Of a stretch of 64,000 bases of DNA, positions 26,144 to 35,229 are shown one piece after another. The stretch's first letter is position 1; each line of letters starts with the position of its first letter. Source of the stretch: Peptostreptococcus sp. MV1 (GTDB taxonomy: Bacteria; Bacillota; Clostridia; Peptostreptococcales; Peptostreptococcaceae); the NCBI RefSeq assembly GCF_000758885.1, contig NZ_JRNB01000001.1:1-64000 (forward strand). Direction: 5' to 3'. The notes below the pieces were generated by a model. It was not told the origin of the DNA and searched no databases. It was given only the letters and a program-made list of their open reading frames with translations. The translations under genes were made by a program, and so were the position numbers.

Positions 26144-26788
26144 ATGTTAAAGGTAATAGATCTAAAGAAAAAATTTGGACAGGTAGAAGTACTCAAGGGT
26201 ATTAGTTTTGAAATAAATAATGGAGAAATCGGTGTAGTCCTAGGAAGGTCAGGTGCCGGTAAGACGACGCTGATTAGGTGTATAAACGGGCTAGAGAGCT
26301 TCGATAGCGGTAAGATAGTATTAGACGATATAGAGATTAAGTCAAGCAGTGACATGAAAGAGGTAAGGGGCCAGATTGGTATGGTATTTCAGAATTTCAA
26401 CCTCTTTCCACACCTAAGTGTCATTGAAAATATAATTGAATCTCCTGTAAGGGTATTCGGTAAAAATAAGGACGAGGCAATCAAGGAGGCCTTAGAGCTA
26501 TTGGAAATGGTCGACCTCTTGGACAAGAAGGATCACTATCCCTACCAGCTATCAGGTGGCCAGCAGCAGAGGGTAGCCATAGCTAGGTCATGCGCCCTAA
26601 AGCCAAAGGTATTGTGCTTTGACGAGCCGACATCAGCCCTAGACAAGGAGAATATCCAAAAGGTAGAAGACATCATAGGCAGGTGTAAAGAGAGGGGAAT
26701 GGCAATACTTATAATTACCCATGATACAGTCTTTGCTGAGGAAATAGCAGACAAGACACTAAATATTTCCGACGGCCTATTGCTATAA
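26144..26788 (+). CDS. Amino-acid ABC transporter ATP-binding protein
   Basis: This 214-residue ATPase of the GlnQ/HisP group has Walker A GRSGAGKT near residue 33, Q-loop FQNFNLFPHLS, signature LSGGQQQR, Walker B LCFDEPTSALD, and the switch His in IITHD. It ends slightly short of the ~240-residue family norm, missing the last helix, which is not expected to abolish function. It is the last gene of the T-box operon; a terminator follows at 26874. Confidence 0.94.
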   Translation: MLKVIDLKKKFGQVEVLKGISFEINNGEIGVVLGRSGAGKTTLIRCINGLESFDSGKIVLDDIEIKSSSDMKEVRGQIGMVFQNFNLFPHLSVIENIIESPVRVFGKNKDEAIKEALELLEMVDLLDKKDHYPYQLSGGQQQRVAIARSCALKPKVLCFDEPTSALDKENIQKVEDIIGRCKERGMAILIITHDTVFAEEIADKTLNISDGLLL

Positions 26789-26873
26789 TCCATCTCAATT
26801 TGTATTATATTTTTGATGTATATAATAGGATAAATAAAATAATAAAAGACTATACAACAAAACTAGTCTTATC

Positions 26874-26930
26874 AAAGGGAGTTAGGCATTTTTCAAAATC
26901 TAAATGAATGTTCTAGCTCCCTTTTCTTAT
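26874..26930 (+). terminator. Rho-independent terminator of the amino-acid transporter operon
   Basis: AAAGGGAGTTAG (26874-26885) pairs with CTAGCTCCCTTTT (26913-26925) with one wobble, and a T-rich stretch follows. The rest of the 300-base gap before 27087 holds only an extended -10 (TGGTATAAT near 26970) for the next gene. Confidence 0.85.
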
Positions 26931-27086
26931 ATATTTAAACAAGCAAAATACGAAAAGGTCCAATTCTATGGTATAATCTTATTAGTGATACTTTGGATAT
27001 ATAGGTTTAATTTAAATCCATAAAACCAGAGTCTAAAATATTATAATCAAAAAATAAAAATAAAATTATGGAAATGGTGGACAAGT

Positions 27087-28235
27087 ATGAAGTATAAGTA
27101 TACATTAATATCGCCTTGCTTTTTCGGTATGGAAAAGATGTTGGCAAATGAAATCAAAAATTTAGGATTTGAAATAGAAAAAACGGAGGACGGTAGGGTT
27201 ACCTACAAGACTGACGAATACGGCATAGCCAGGGCAAATATGTGGTTGAGGTGTGCAGAGAGGGTCAGCCTAAAGGTGGCAGAATTTAAGGCTACATCCT
27301 TTGAGGAACTCTATGACAGGACTAGGCAGATTGACTGGTCTAGGTTTATACCTTATGGGGCTGAGTTTCCAGTTGCAAAGGCGTCTTCGATCAAGTCCAA
27401 ACTATATTCAACGCCGGATATACAGTCTATAGTCAAAAAGGCTGTAGTAGATAGCCTAAAGGAAAAATACATGGAGTCTGGTATGCTAAAAGAAGATAAG
27501 GAAAGGTATCCTATCTTTGTATTTATACACAAGGACAAGGTAGTACTTTCTATAGATACAACTGGTCTAGCCCTTCACAAGAGGGGGTACAGGGAGCTAT
27601 CAAACAAGGCTCCTATCAGGGAAACACTAGCAGCAGGGCTAGTATACTTGACACCTTGGAGACCTGGTAGAACCCTAGTCGACCCAATGTGCGGCTCAGG
27701 AACAATATTGATTGAGGCAGCCATGATGGGAATAAATATGGCTCCAGGTATGAATAGGGAGTTTATCTCAGAAAAGTGGAGAACTATAGACAAGAAGATA
27801 TGGTGGGAGGTAAGAAAGGAAGCCTTTGACCTCTTAAACGAAGACCAAGACTTCACTATATACGGATATGACATAGATCCAGAGTCTATAGAGATAGCCA
27901 AGCATAATGCAGAAATAGCTGGAGTTGAAAATTATATAAAATTCGAATGTAAAGACGCTAGAGAATTCAAATCTGATGAAGAATATGGGTTTTTGATTAC
28001 CAACCCACCTTATGGAGAAAGACTGGAGGACCAGGAAAGTGTAAAGCTACTATACAAAGAACTTGGCTATACACTTAGAAGACTTAAAAATTGGTCATAC
28101 TACTTGATTACTTCATATGAAGATTTTGAATATGAGTTTGGTCAGGATGCTATTAGAAAGAGAAAACTGTACAATGGTATGTTAAAGACCTATTACTACC
28201 AGTATCCAGGACCTAAACCACCTAAAAAAGCTTAA
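27087..28235 (+). CDS. THUMP-domain class I rRNA methyltransferase (YpsC/RlmL-like)
   Basis: This 382-residue cytoplasmic enzyme has an N-terminal THUMP RNA-binding region (residues ~1-160; ATSFEELYDRTRQIDW) and then a Rossmann methyltransferase domain: the SAM-site DPMCGSGTILIEAA near 195-208, DIDPESIEIAKHNAE near 262, and the catalytic NPPYGERL near 308. N-P-P-Y marks exocyclic-amine N-methylation, so the expected product is N2-methylguanosine in 23S rRNA, as in RlmL. Length matches the single-domain Gram-positive YpsC. It is followed after 9 bases by a membrane protein gene with which it may be cotranscribed. Confidence 0.92.
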   Translation: MKYKYTLISPCFFGMEKMLANEIKNLGFEIEKTEDGRVTYKTDEYGIARANMWLRCAERVSLKVAEFKATSFEELYDRTRQIDWSRFIPYGAEFPVAKASSIKSKLYSTPDIQSIVKKAVVDSLKEKYMESGMLKEDKERYPIFVFIHKDKVVLSIDTTGLALHKRGYRELSNKAPIRETLAAGLVYLTPWRPGRTLVDPMCGSGTILIEAAMMGINMAPGMNREFISEKWRTIDKKIWWEVRKEAFDLLNEDQDFTIYGYDIDPESIEIAKHNAEIAGVENYIKFECKDAREFKSDEEYGFLITNPPYGERLEDQESVKLLYKELGYTLRRLKNWSYYLITSYEDFEYEFGQDAIRKRKLYNGMLKTYYYQYPGPKPPKKA

Positions 28236-28244
28236 AGGGGTGAT

Positions 28245-29612
28245 ATGTTGAATAAGTTATTTAATAGGAAGATGTGGGGTTTCTTTATAATTTTGTTGAT
28301 TATACTTCCAATACTGATAACGGCAAATTTTAATTCCCTAAAATCACCGGAAAAACTAATAGTAAAGCCTAGTAGCAACGAGGAAAATTTGGAAATATAC
28401 AACTCTATTAGACAATTAACACCAATAGACACTAGCTTTACCCTACCACAAAATTTCAACGAAGTGTCAAGAATAAACAGGGTGGACCTAGATATGAATG
28501 GAAGAAATGAAATAGTTGCTTTTAAGAAAAAAACTAACGAAAATCAAGGAACTAGTAGTATATATATGTACATATTTAATACACGTAATAGACAAATATC
28601 TGAAGAGGACGAAAAAATCGTCAAAATACCAGGAGAGAGTATTAAATATGCTAACTTTATAGATATAGACAATGATGGCAAAAAGGAAATAATCCTACAC
28701 ATCAATAGTATGGGCTTTGAGAATATATATATCTATAACTATGATAATGGTCTTATCAAGAAAACAGCTGAATATAATTCATCTGAAACTTCTATAAAAC
28801 TAAACTTTTTTGATTACAATAGGGATGGAAAGATGGAATGTCTAGCTCTAATACAGAACCAGCAAAATTATGAAGTTAGTATATGTGGTATGAAGCTACT
28901 TAATAACAAAATCCAATTTGATAAATATGAAACTTCATATACTGTGGAATCACTAGACAAGGTGGAAATACTAAACGGTAGAATTTCAGACAATTATTTT
29001 GGTAGTATAATCACCTACCATAGTCTGAGAGGCAGTGCGGTAAATCAATTAGTAATCTATAAGAATTCAAAATTTGAAAAAGTGATAAAAAATGAGTCTA
29101 CTTTGGCTATAAATCCCTACAATCTTAGGCCTGAAGATATAAATGGAGATGGCTTGTTAGACCTACCAAAAGTTGAACAAAAGTTGACAAATGCTAGTTC
29201 AAAGGACAATGTAATTATTACTTGGTATAATTGGAATGGCCAACAAGGTGATAAGGAAGTATTAGCTCCAGTTAGTCAATACTTTTATTCATTTGCCTAC
29301 AACCACAAACTTCATATACCTGACAGGATGCGAGACAAGATATATATAAAGATTGAAAAAAACGATGAAAACTATGACTATTCTATATATTATATTACTA
29401 GCAAATCTAGAATTCACCTGTTAACTTATACCGTCATGTCAAAATCTACGTCTAGTTATGAAAATAAGGACAAAAATGATGCTAAAATTACAACCCTTTT
29501 TGAAACAGATGACTATGTATGTATTCTCAAAAGTTCAAACTCTGCTATGATGAGAAAATACGGTGTTGATATTGATAGGATAAAAAATATATTTGAAATG
29601 ATTAATAATTAA
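28245..29612 (+). CDS. Membrane-anchored VCBS/FG-GAP-like repeat protein
   Basis: This 455-residue protein starts at ATG 28245 behind AAAGGGG. One N-terminal TM (residues ~11-29) anchors a long extracytoplasmic domain. It contains at least four calcium-loop-like motifs of the VCBS/FG-GAP type: DLDMNGRNEI (~residue 81), DIDNDGKKEI (~141), DYNRDGKMEC (~189) and DINGDGLLDL (~297). Such loops usually lie between blades of beta-propellers that bind calcium or ligands. It lies directly upstream of a response regulator and a histidine kinase (gaps of 23 and -1 bases), which suggests it is the ligand-sensing or modulating partner of that system. The ligand is unknown and no enzyme motif is visible. 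Confidence 0.8.
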   Translation: MLNKLFNRKMWGFFIILLIILPILITANFNSLKSPEKLIVKPSSNEENLEIYNSIRQLTPIDTSFTLPQNFNEVSRINRVDLDMNGRNEIVAFKKKTNENQGTSSIYMYIFNTRNRQISEEDEKIVKIPGESIKYANFIDIDNDGKKEIILHINSMGFENIYIYNYDNGLIKKTAEYNSSETSIKLNFFDYNRDGKMECLALIQNQQNYEVSICGMKLLNNKIQFDKYETSYTVESLDKVEILNGRISDNYFGSIITYHSLRGSAVNQLVIYKNSKFEKVIKNESTLAINPYNLRPEDINGDGLLDLPKVEQKLTNASSKDNVIITWYNWNGQQGDKEVLAPVSQYFYSFAYNHKLHIPDRMRDKIYIKIEKNDENYDYSIYYITSKSRIHLLTYTVMSKSTSSYENKDKNDAKITTLFETDDYVCILKSSNSAMMRKYGVDIDRIKNIFEMINN

Positions 29613-29635
29613 TATGTCTGATAGGAGGTAATAAT

Positions 29636-30331
29636 ATGGACAAGATTCTTATTTTGGAAGATGAAATAGGTATCAGAAGTTTCGTAAGCATAAATTTAAA
29701 AAGGGAGGGCTATGAAGTTATAGAGGCAGGAACCGGCAGTGAAGCTATAGAGAAATTAGATAGTGAAACAAATATATCCCTTGCCCTTTTAGATATTATG
29801 CTACCTGATATGAGCGGTATAGATGTATGTAGATACATAAGAGAAAAGTATGAAAATATGGGTGTTATTATGCTGACAGCCAAATCTCAGGAAGATGACA
29901 AGATAGAGGGATTTGTGGCAGGTGCAGATGACTATATTATAAAACCATTCAGTATCAAAGAACTTCTATTTAGGGTGTCTGCCCTAATTAGGAGGGTAAA
30001 AAAAGACAATGATACTAGAAAGAGTAGTATACTTGACATTCCGCCATTCTCACTGGATACCAACAAGAGAAAGCTCTACAAGAACGGTGATGTTGTAGAC
30101 CTTACTCCTACTGAATTTTCTATTGTAAAATTCCTAATGCTAAATGCCAGTGATAGTCTAAGCAGAGACCAGATACTACAGGAAGTTTGGGGATCCACAG
30201 AATTATACGACTATAAAATAGTCGATGTTAATATAAGGCGTATCAGAAATAAGATTGAAGAAGACCCTTCCAAGCCAAAATATATTTTGACTGCCTGGGG
30301 TTATGGTTACACATTTAGGAGAGCAGATTAA
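29636..30331 (+). CDS. OmpR-family response regulator
   Basis: The 231-residue product is preceded by AGGAGG. The receiver domain (1-120) has the acidic pair Glu8/Asp9, phospho-acceptor Asp53 (LLDIMLPD), the T/S in MLTAKSQ and the Lys in YIIKPF. The C-terminal winged helix (~135-231) includes DLTPTEFSIVKFL and a NIRRIRNKIE recognition helix. Its stop overlaps the kinase start by one base. Targets are unknown; they may include the neighbouring VCBS gene. Confidence 0.95.
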   Translation: MDKILILEDEIGIRSFVSINLKREGYEVIEAGTGSEAIEKLDSETNISLALLDIMLPDMSGIDVCRYIREKYENMGVIMLTAKSQEDDKIEGFVAGADDYIIKPFSIKELLFRVSALIRRVKKDNDTRKSSILDIPPFSLDTNKRKLYKNGDVVDLTPTEFSIVKFLMLNASDSLSRDQILQEVWGSTELYDYKIVDVNIRRIRNKIEEDPSKPKYILTAWGYGYTFRRAD

Positions 30332-31767
30332 TGGGTTTACATTTTGGTGGATTAAGAAAAAAAGTTTTAAAAAATTTCATAATCATCATTGTCCTAATAG
30401 TTGTAATATTTGAGGTTTTCTTTGCTATATTTACAACTAGATACTATTATACATCCATAAGACAAACAATGCTTTCACAGATTAGGTATATAGATACTGT
30501 CTACAATGCCAGCAATATGTCAAATATAGACTTTAATGATAGGGTTAGAAGTATACTAGAAAATCAAAATAGTTTTCAAAACACCAATGTTGCTATAAAT
30601 GTAATTGACAGACATGGTAATCTGCTTATAGACCAATATGGCTTCAATAGTAATAAAACTATAAATTATGTAGATGTAAAAAAAGCCCTTAAAAATATAT
30701 ATGGCAGCGAAATGAATACTTACATATATGAAGAAGATTTGACACGTGAGAATGTTATGAGTGCATCCGTACCAATAAGAGTGAACGGTATTACACAGGG
30801 AGTTATTCGCTTTAGTGTATCCCTAAAGTATGTAAATATGGAAATACTAAAAATAATGACTTATCTATTCTTTATGGGGCTTTTGGTAATAGTATTTTCA
30901 ATAACCTTAAGTCTAAAATTTGCAGATTCTATAATAGACCCTCTGCATGAGCTAAAGTTGTTTTCCAATATGTTGGCCAAGGGTAACTACAATATCAAGA
31001 TGAATAAGGGTAGAATATCGGATGATGAAATAGGTGATCTGGCCAATACCTTTGAAAATATGGCTCAAGAAATACAAAAGAGCGAAAAACTCAAGGACGA
31101 ATTCATATCATCTGTATCACATGAACTTAGGACACCACTGACATCTATAAAGGGCTGGAGTGAGACACTTGAACTAGACAACATCAGCAAGGAAGAGCTC
31201 AGCATGGGACTAGGTATAATAAATGATGAAACAGAAAGACTAATAAAACTAGTCGAAGAATTACTAGACTTCTCTAGACTGTCTTCTAACAGAATGAAAT
31301 TAAAAGTTGTTGAAGTAAATATAGAAAACCTAGTTGCCAGTGTAGTTAACCAACTCAGAGCTATGGCTATGAACAAGAATATAAGGCTTAGTTTTGAATT
31401 TTTGAACCAAGATATGAAACTTATTTATGGCGATAAGGATAGGTTGAGGCAGGTACTTATAAACTTAGTTCAAAACTCTATAAAGTTCACACCAGATGGT
31501 GGTGTCATATCGGTCAAGGTAGACCAGACCAGCAATGAAACCTCTATTTGTGTAATAGATAATGGTATAGGAATAGATGAAAAGAATATAGGCAATGTAT
31601 CAAAGAAGTTCTTCCAAGAAGACTTCCATAAGTCGGGTAGTGGTCTAGGCCTAGCCATTAGCGAAGAAATAGTAAAGCTACACGGCGGTTCACTAACTAT
31701 CAATAGTAAGAAAAATGTAGGAACACAGATAACAATTACAATCAGTAATGACAGCAGAAAATCTTAA
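30331..31767 (+). CDS. Sensor histidine kinase
   Basis: The product is 478 residues. TM1 (~13-34) and TM2 (~168-190) flank a 130-residue external domain; then a HAMP linker, HisKA with phosphorylated His264 (SVSHELRTPLTS), and the ATPase with N-box (NLVQNSIKF), DNGIGI, and GSGLGLAI. The start ATG 30331 overlaps the regulator stop. A weak hairpin (31780-31818) follows. Together with the two upstream genes it forms a probable three-component signalling operon. Confidence 0.95.
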   Translation: MGLHFGGLRKKVLKNFIIIIVLIVVIFEVFFAIFTTRYYYTSIRQTMLSQIRYIDTVYNASNMSNIDFNDRVRSILENQNSFQNTNVAINVIDRHGNLLIDQYGFNSNKTINYVDVKKALKNIYGSEMNTYIYEEDLTRENVMSASVPIRVNGITQGVIRFSVSLKYVNMEILKIMTYLFFMGLLVIVFSITLSLKFADSIIDPLHELKLFSNMLAKGNYNIKMNKGRISDDEIGDLANTFENMAQEIQKSEKLKDEFISSVSHELRTPLTSIKGWSETLELDNISKEELSMGLGIINDETERLIKLVEELLDFSRLSSNRMKLKVVEVNIENLVASVVNQLRAMAMNKNIRLSFEFLNQDMKLIYGDKDRLRQVLINLVQNSIKFTPDGGVISVKVDQTSNETSICVIDNGIGIDEKNIGNVSKKFFQEDFHKSGSGLGLAISEEIVKLHGGSLTINSKKNVGTQITITISNDSRKS

Positions 31768-31779
31768 TATTTTGTATAA

Positions 31780-31818
31780 AATAACCTCATGAGGGTATAT
31801 TGCCCATATGGGGTTATT
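31780..31818 (+). terminator. Possible terminator after the histidine kinase gene
   Basis: AATAACCTCAT (31780-31790) pairs with ATGGGGTTATT (31808-31818) with one mismatch or wobble. The following T run is poor, so termination is uncertain. Confidence 0.45.
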
Positions 31819-31859
31819 AATTACATTAAAACTAATTATAAAGCATATAGGAGGTAGTC

Positions 31860-33194
31860 TTGAACAAGGATTTAGCTAATGATAAAATTTCAAAGTTACT
31901 GGTAGAAATGAGTATACCAGCTATTTTGAGTATGCTGGTTGCAGCCATATACAATATAGTAGACAGGATATTTATAGGTAGGACCAATCCTCTAGGACTA
32001 ACTGCAATTGGTATAACCATGCCATTTCAGGTAGTCCAGATGGCTTTTGTCCTACTAATTGGTGTAGGTGCTTCAACCTTAATATCTATCAAATATGGAG
32101 AAAAAGAATACGACTCTGCTGAAAAAATACTCTTTAACGCCTTAATTTTGATTATAATTTCTGAACTTATAATCACCCTAGCATGTCTAGTCTTTATGGA
32201 TCCAATTTTTGACTTGTTGGGAGTTTCTAAAGATGTATACAATTATGCAAGAGAATATATTATAGTGATACTTTTAGGAGGTGTTCCCGGTCTGACTGGC
32301 TACTGCCTAAACAATTGCGTTAGGAGTCTTGGTCATGCCAAGGAATCAATGATGATAGTCCTAATAAGTTCGGTCCTAAATATTGGATTAGACGCCTTAT
32401 TTATATTTGTATTTAAGTGGGGTGTCATGGGGGCAGCAGTAGCAACTGTCATATCTCAGACTCTGGTCACTTTATTTGTCTTGTATTTTTTTATAAATGC
32501 AGCCCATGTACCAATCAAGTTTAGAAAAAAGAACGCATCTTTCGACTGGTCATCCATGCTAGAGATATTTAAAAATGGGCTACCAAATTTCTTTATGAAC
32601 ATATTTGGAACCATTGTCAGTATCATACTAAACAGGTTTATAATCGACTTGGGTAGTGACTACCATTTGGCATCGGTGACAATTATTACCTCAATAAGTA
32701 TGTTTATCACAATGGTAATTTACGGTATAAGTCAGGGAGCCCAGCCATTAATCGGCTATAACTTTGGTGCAAATAAGTACGATAGAATAGTAGAAACCGT
32801 CAAATTAACAACTGGCCTAATCATTGTAATCAGTTCGGTATTTTTAGGAATCATAGAATTATATCCAAATATTTTTGTCTATCTCTTTACATCCGAGACT
32901 AGATTGCTGGATATTACCACTAAAAATATAAAGATATACTTACTAGGAATCACTTTTATAGGTATTCACTCTATAGCGACTACCTATTTTCAATCTATTA
33001 GGAGACCAAAGACCTCTTCCATCCTCTACATACTTAGGTATGGTGGTGTCCTGATACCCCTATTGTATATAGTACCAAATGTGATGGGCATAAGTGGTGT
33101 CTACCTGTCTAATGCCTTAAGTGATATTATATCTGGTGGTATAGCCTTAATCCTATTATATATCGATATACGTTCTTTAAATATTAAAAAATAG
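31860..33194 (+). CDS. MATE-family multidrug/Na+ exporter
   Basis: This 444-residue protein starts at TTG 31860 directly behind AGGAGGT. It has twelve predicted TM helices in two MATE repeats, with the family-typical VEMSIPAILSMLVAAIYNIVDRIFIG at the start and ISQGAQPLIGYNFGA in the second half. MATE proteins expel cationic drugs or other compounds using Na+ or H+ gradients. No regulator is adjacent; the gene is followed by the GntR operon promoter. The true substrate is unknown. Confidence 0.94.
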   Translation: MNKDLANDKISKLLVEMSIPAILSMLVAAIYNIVDRIFIGRTNPLGLTAIGITMPFQVVQMAFVLLIGVGASTLISIKYGEKEYDSAEKILFNALILIIISELIITLACLVFMDPIFDLLGVSKDVYNYAREYIIVILLGGVPGLTGYCLNNCVRSLGHAKESMMIVLISSVLNIGLDALFIFVFKWGVMGAAVATVISQTLVTLFVLYFFINAAHVPIKFRKKNASFDWSSMLEIFKNGLPNFFMNIFGTIVSIILNRFIIDLGSDYHLASVTIITSISMFITMVIYGISQGAQPLIGYNFGANKYDRIVETVKLTTGLIIVISSVFLGIIELYPNIFVYLFTSETRLLDITTKNIKIYLLGITFIGIHSIATTYFQSIRRPKTSSILYILRYGGVLIPLLYIVPNVMGISGVYLSNALSDIISGGIALILLYIDIRSLNIKK

Positions 33195-33196
33195 TC

Positions 33197-33225
33197 TTGC
33201 TCTAAAACTGTACTAGTGATATAAT
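33197..33225 (+). promoter_or_regulatory. Promoter of the GntR/YtrA-type ABC operon
   Basis: TTGCTC (33197-33202) and TATAAT (33220-33225) with a 17-base spacer and an extended TGA before the -10. A TGTACTAG half-site (33209-33216) lies in the spacer. Confidence 0.7.
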
Positions 33226-33235
33226 ACGGTTAAAG

Positions 33236-33255
33236 TGTACTAGATCTATAGTACA
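33236..33255 (+). promoter_or_regulatory. Dyad operator likely bound by the GntR regulator
   Basis: TGTACTA (33236-33242) and TAGTACA (33249-33255) form a perfect 7-bp inverted repeat with a 6-base spacer, just downstream of the -10. A third half-site overlaps the promoter spacer. Position and symmetry fit autorepression by the product of the next gene. Confidence 0.65.
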
Positions 33256-33325
33256 GTAACATAATAGCAAATAGTCTATCTACAGAAATATGTTACAAAT
33301 GTAAAATCAAGAGAGGAGGAGTGAT

Positions 33326-33739
33326 TTGTCCTTGAAGGAGATAAAATTTAACAGCAATTCGCCCATATACCTACAGATAGCAAAATACTTTGAATCTAAG
33401 GTATTCTTAGGTGAGTTAGGTCCTGGTCATGTAATACCATCTAGGAGGGAAGTAGCCGGCCTGTTCGGAGTCAACCTAAATACAGTCCAGAAGGCATATT
33501 CACACATGGATGAAATCGGACTAATAGTGACTGAGAAGAGCAAGGGTAGTATGATTACAAGTGACCTCGAAAAATTGAAGGAACTGAGAGACGATTATAT
33601 CAAGGAGCCACTTATAGATTTCATCACTACAATGAAGTCTATAAATATACCAAAGGAAAAGGTAATTAATTTGGTGGGCCAGTATTATGATGAAATTAAG
33701 GAGGATGTAGAAGATGATAAGAGTTCAGAATCTAACTAA
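33326..33739 (+). CDS. GntR-family regulator, YtrA subfamily
   Basis: This 137-residue protein starts at TTG 33326 behind AGGAGGA. The N-terminal winged helix (residues ~10-75) has the GntR-typical PIYLQIAKYFE, GPGHVIPSRREVAGLFGVNLNTVQKAY and TEKSKGS segments. The short C-terminal helical tail without an effector domain defines the YtrA subfamily, which typically controls an adjacent ABC transporter. The last 26 bases overlap the ATPase gene. The dyad at 33236 is its likely operator. Confidence 0.93.
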   Translation: MSLKEIKFNSNSPIYLQIAKYFESKVFLGELGPGHVIPSRREVAGLFGVNLNTVQKAYSHMDEIGLIVTEKSKGSMITSDLEKLKELRDDYIKEPLIDFITTMKSINIPKEKVINLVGQYYDEIKEDVEDDKSSESN

Positions 33740-34433
33740 AAAATATAAAAACTTTTCTGATAAGAGGTCTTCTTATGTTAAATATGCCCTAGATAATGTT
33801 AGTCTGGATATTAAAGAAGGCACTATCACAGCAGTCTTAGGGCTAAATGGTTCAGGAAAGACTACCTTACTAAAGTCAATAATGGGGTTTATAAGGCCGA
33901 GTAGGGGGCATATCACTATAGATGACCAGAGGCTTTCCTACAAGCTCTATAATAAGATGATCTATGTGCCAGACTGCCAGACCCATTTTCCTGGCTACAG
34001 CGTCCAGGACATGATTGATTTCTACAAGGATTTTTATCAGACTTGGGACGATGACAAGGCTGATGAAATGCTAGACCTCTTTAAAATAAATAGGACAGAT
34101 GTCATCGACTCCATGTCCAAGGGTAATATTGCCAAGGTCAAGCTAGTAATGGCCTTTTGCCTAAATATGAAGTACATAATCCTAGATGAGCCTTTTGCAG
34201 GTATTGACGTCTTTAAGAGACAGGAATTTGTCAGTGTAATGGCCCAGTATATGACAGGAGACCAGACCCTAATCCTATCTACCCATGAGATAGACGATAT
34301 AGAATCTATAGTCGACTATGTTCATATTTTGAGAGAGGGTAGACTGGTAGCCAGCTTTGATGCTGAGGAGATGAGATTAGAGGAAGGCAAGTCTATTTTA
34401 GAAAAAATAAGAGAGGTGTCTTTGGATGACTAG
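33714..34433 (+). CDS. ABC transporter ATP-binding protein (YtrB-like)
   Basis: The product is 239 residues. Walker A GLNGSGKT (~residue 43), Walker B IILDEPFAGID and the switch His in LSTHEI are normal. The signature is MSKGN rather than LSGGQ, a variation common in YtrB-type ATPases. It overlaps the regulator upstream by 26 bases and the first permease downstream by 8. In related systems the complex exports or removes cell-wall-active compounds; here the substrate is unknown. Confidence 0.9.
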   Translation: MIRVQNLTKKYKNFSDKRSSYVKYALDNVSLDIKEGTITAVLGLNGSGKTTLLKSIMGFIRPSRGHITIDDQRLSYKLYNKMIYVPDCQTHFPGYSVQDMIDFYKDFYQTWDDDKADEMLDLFKINRTDVIDSMSKGNIAKVKLVMAFCLNMKYIILDEPFAGIDVFKRQEFVSVMAQYMTGDQTLILSTHEIDDIESIVDYVHILREGRLVASFDAEEMRLEEGKSILEKIREVSLDD

Positions 34434-35217
34434 CTTGTTTAAATATTTGAAGTTTGACTTAAAGAGGAATATGAAGCTAACGGCAGGATTTTTCCTAGTA
34501 GTTAGTCTTGGATATGCCTTGATTTGCCTAGTAACTAGCAGAATAACAGTGGGACTTTTTGAAGAAGAGGATTTTTCCGGCTATACATATATACATTTGT
34601 ATAGTTATTTGGATAGGATGGAACCAGGTAAAATAGCTAGTCTACTTCTATTGTTATTCGGCTTGATATTGGTGGCGATTATAACAAACCAAAAGGTAAA
34701 TGTTAGTCAGGACTCAACTGCCTACAATATCCTGCAAATACCTTTTTTTAGGCCTATACACCTATTAATGATTTACATAGAGTCTGGATTATTTATACTT
34801 GTAAACTACATAACCATTCTCTTGATTAGCTATATGAGGTCTGCCTACCTATTGTCAGCATTTAGGACCTATAGTCTAGAGCATGGAATAATTATAGGTG
34901 GCAAGATAGGTACAATGGGTTTCTTTAAATATTCCTTACATACAAATAATATTTTCCAGGAATTTGACTTTATCAACATATTTGCTCTATGGTTCTTATT
35001 AATAGGGCTAGCTTGTTTGGCTACAATAATCTTTTCCAGAAGGATAAATATTACGACTTCTCAGGCTTGTCTGCTTATTATAGCCCTATATGGACTAGGC
35101 AATGCAGTCTTGTTCAAGCTTAACTTTTATGATTTTTCAAATCCTGTAGCAAGTATTATAAATGGGCTTTTAGTTCTTTTTATAAATATATTTCTGGTTG
35201 AAAAACTGGATTATTAG
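34426..35217 (+). CDS. ABC-2-type permease subunit 1
   Basis: The 263-residue product has six predicted TM helices (starting near residues 18, 75, 115, 185, 215 and 240) and no catalytic motif. It begins 8 bases before the ATPase stop and is followed after 12 bases by a second permease, so the two likely form a heterodimeric membrane channel. Family placement rests on context and hydropathy. Confidence 0.82.
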   Translation: MTSLFKYLKFDLKRNMKLTAGFFLVVSLGYALICLVTSRITVGLFEEEDFSGYTYIHLYSYLDRMEPGKIASLLLLLFGLILVAIITNQKVNVSQDSTAYNILQIPFFRPIHLLMIYIESGLFILVNYITILLISYMRSAYLLSAFRTYSLEHGIIIGGKIGTMGFFKYSLHTNNIFQEFDFINIFALWFLLIGLACLATIIFSRRINITTSQACLLIIALYGLGNAVLFKLNFYDFSNPVASIINGLLVLFINIFLVEKLDY

Positions 35218-35229
35218 GGGGTGTGATAT

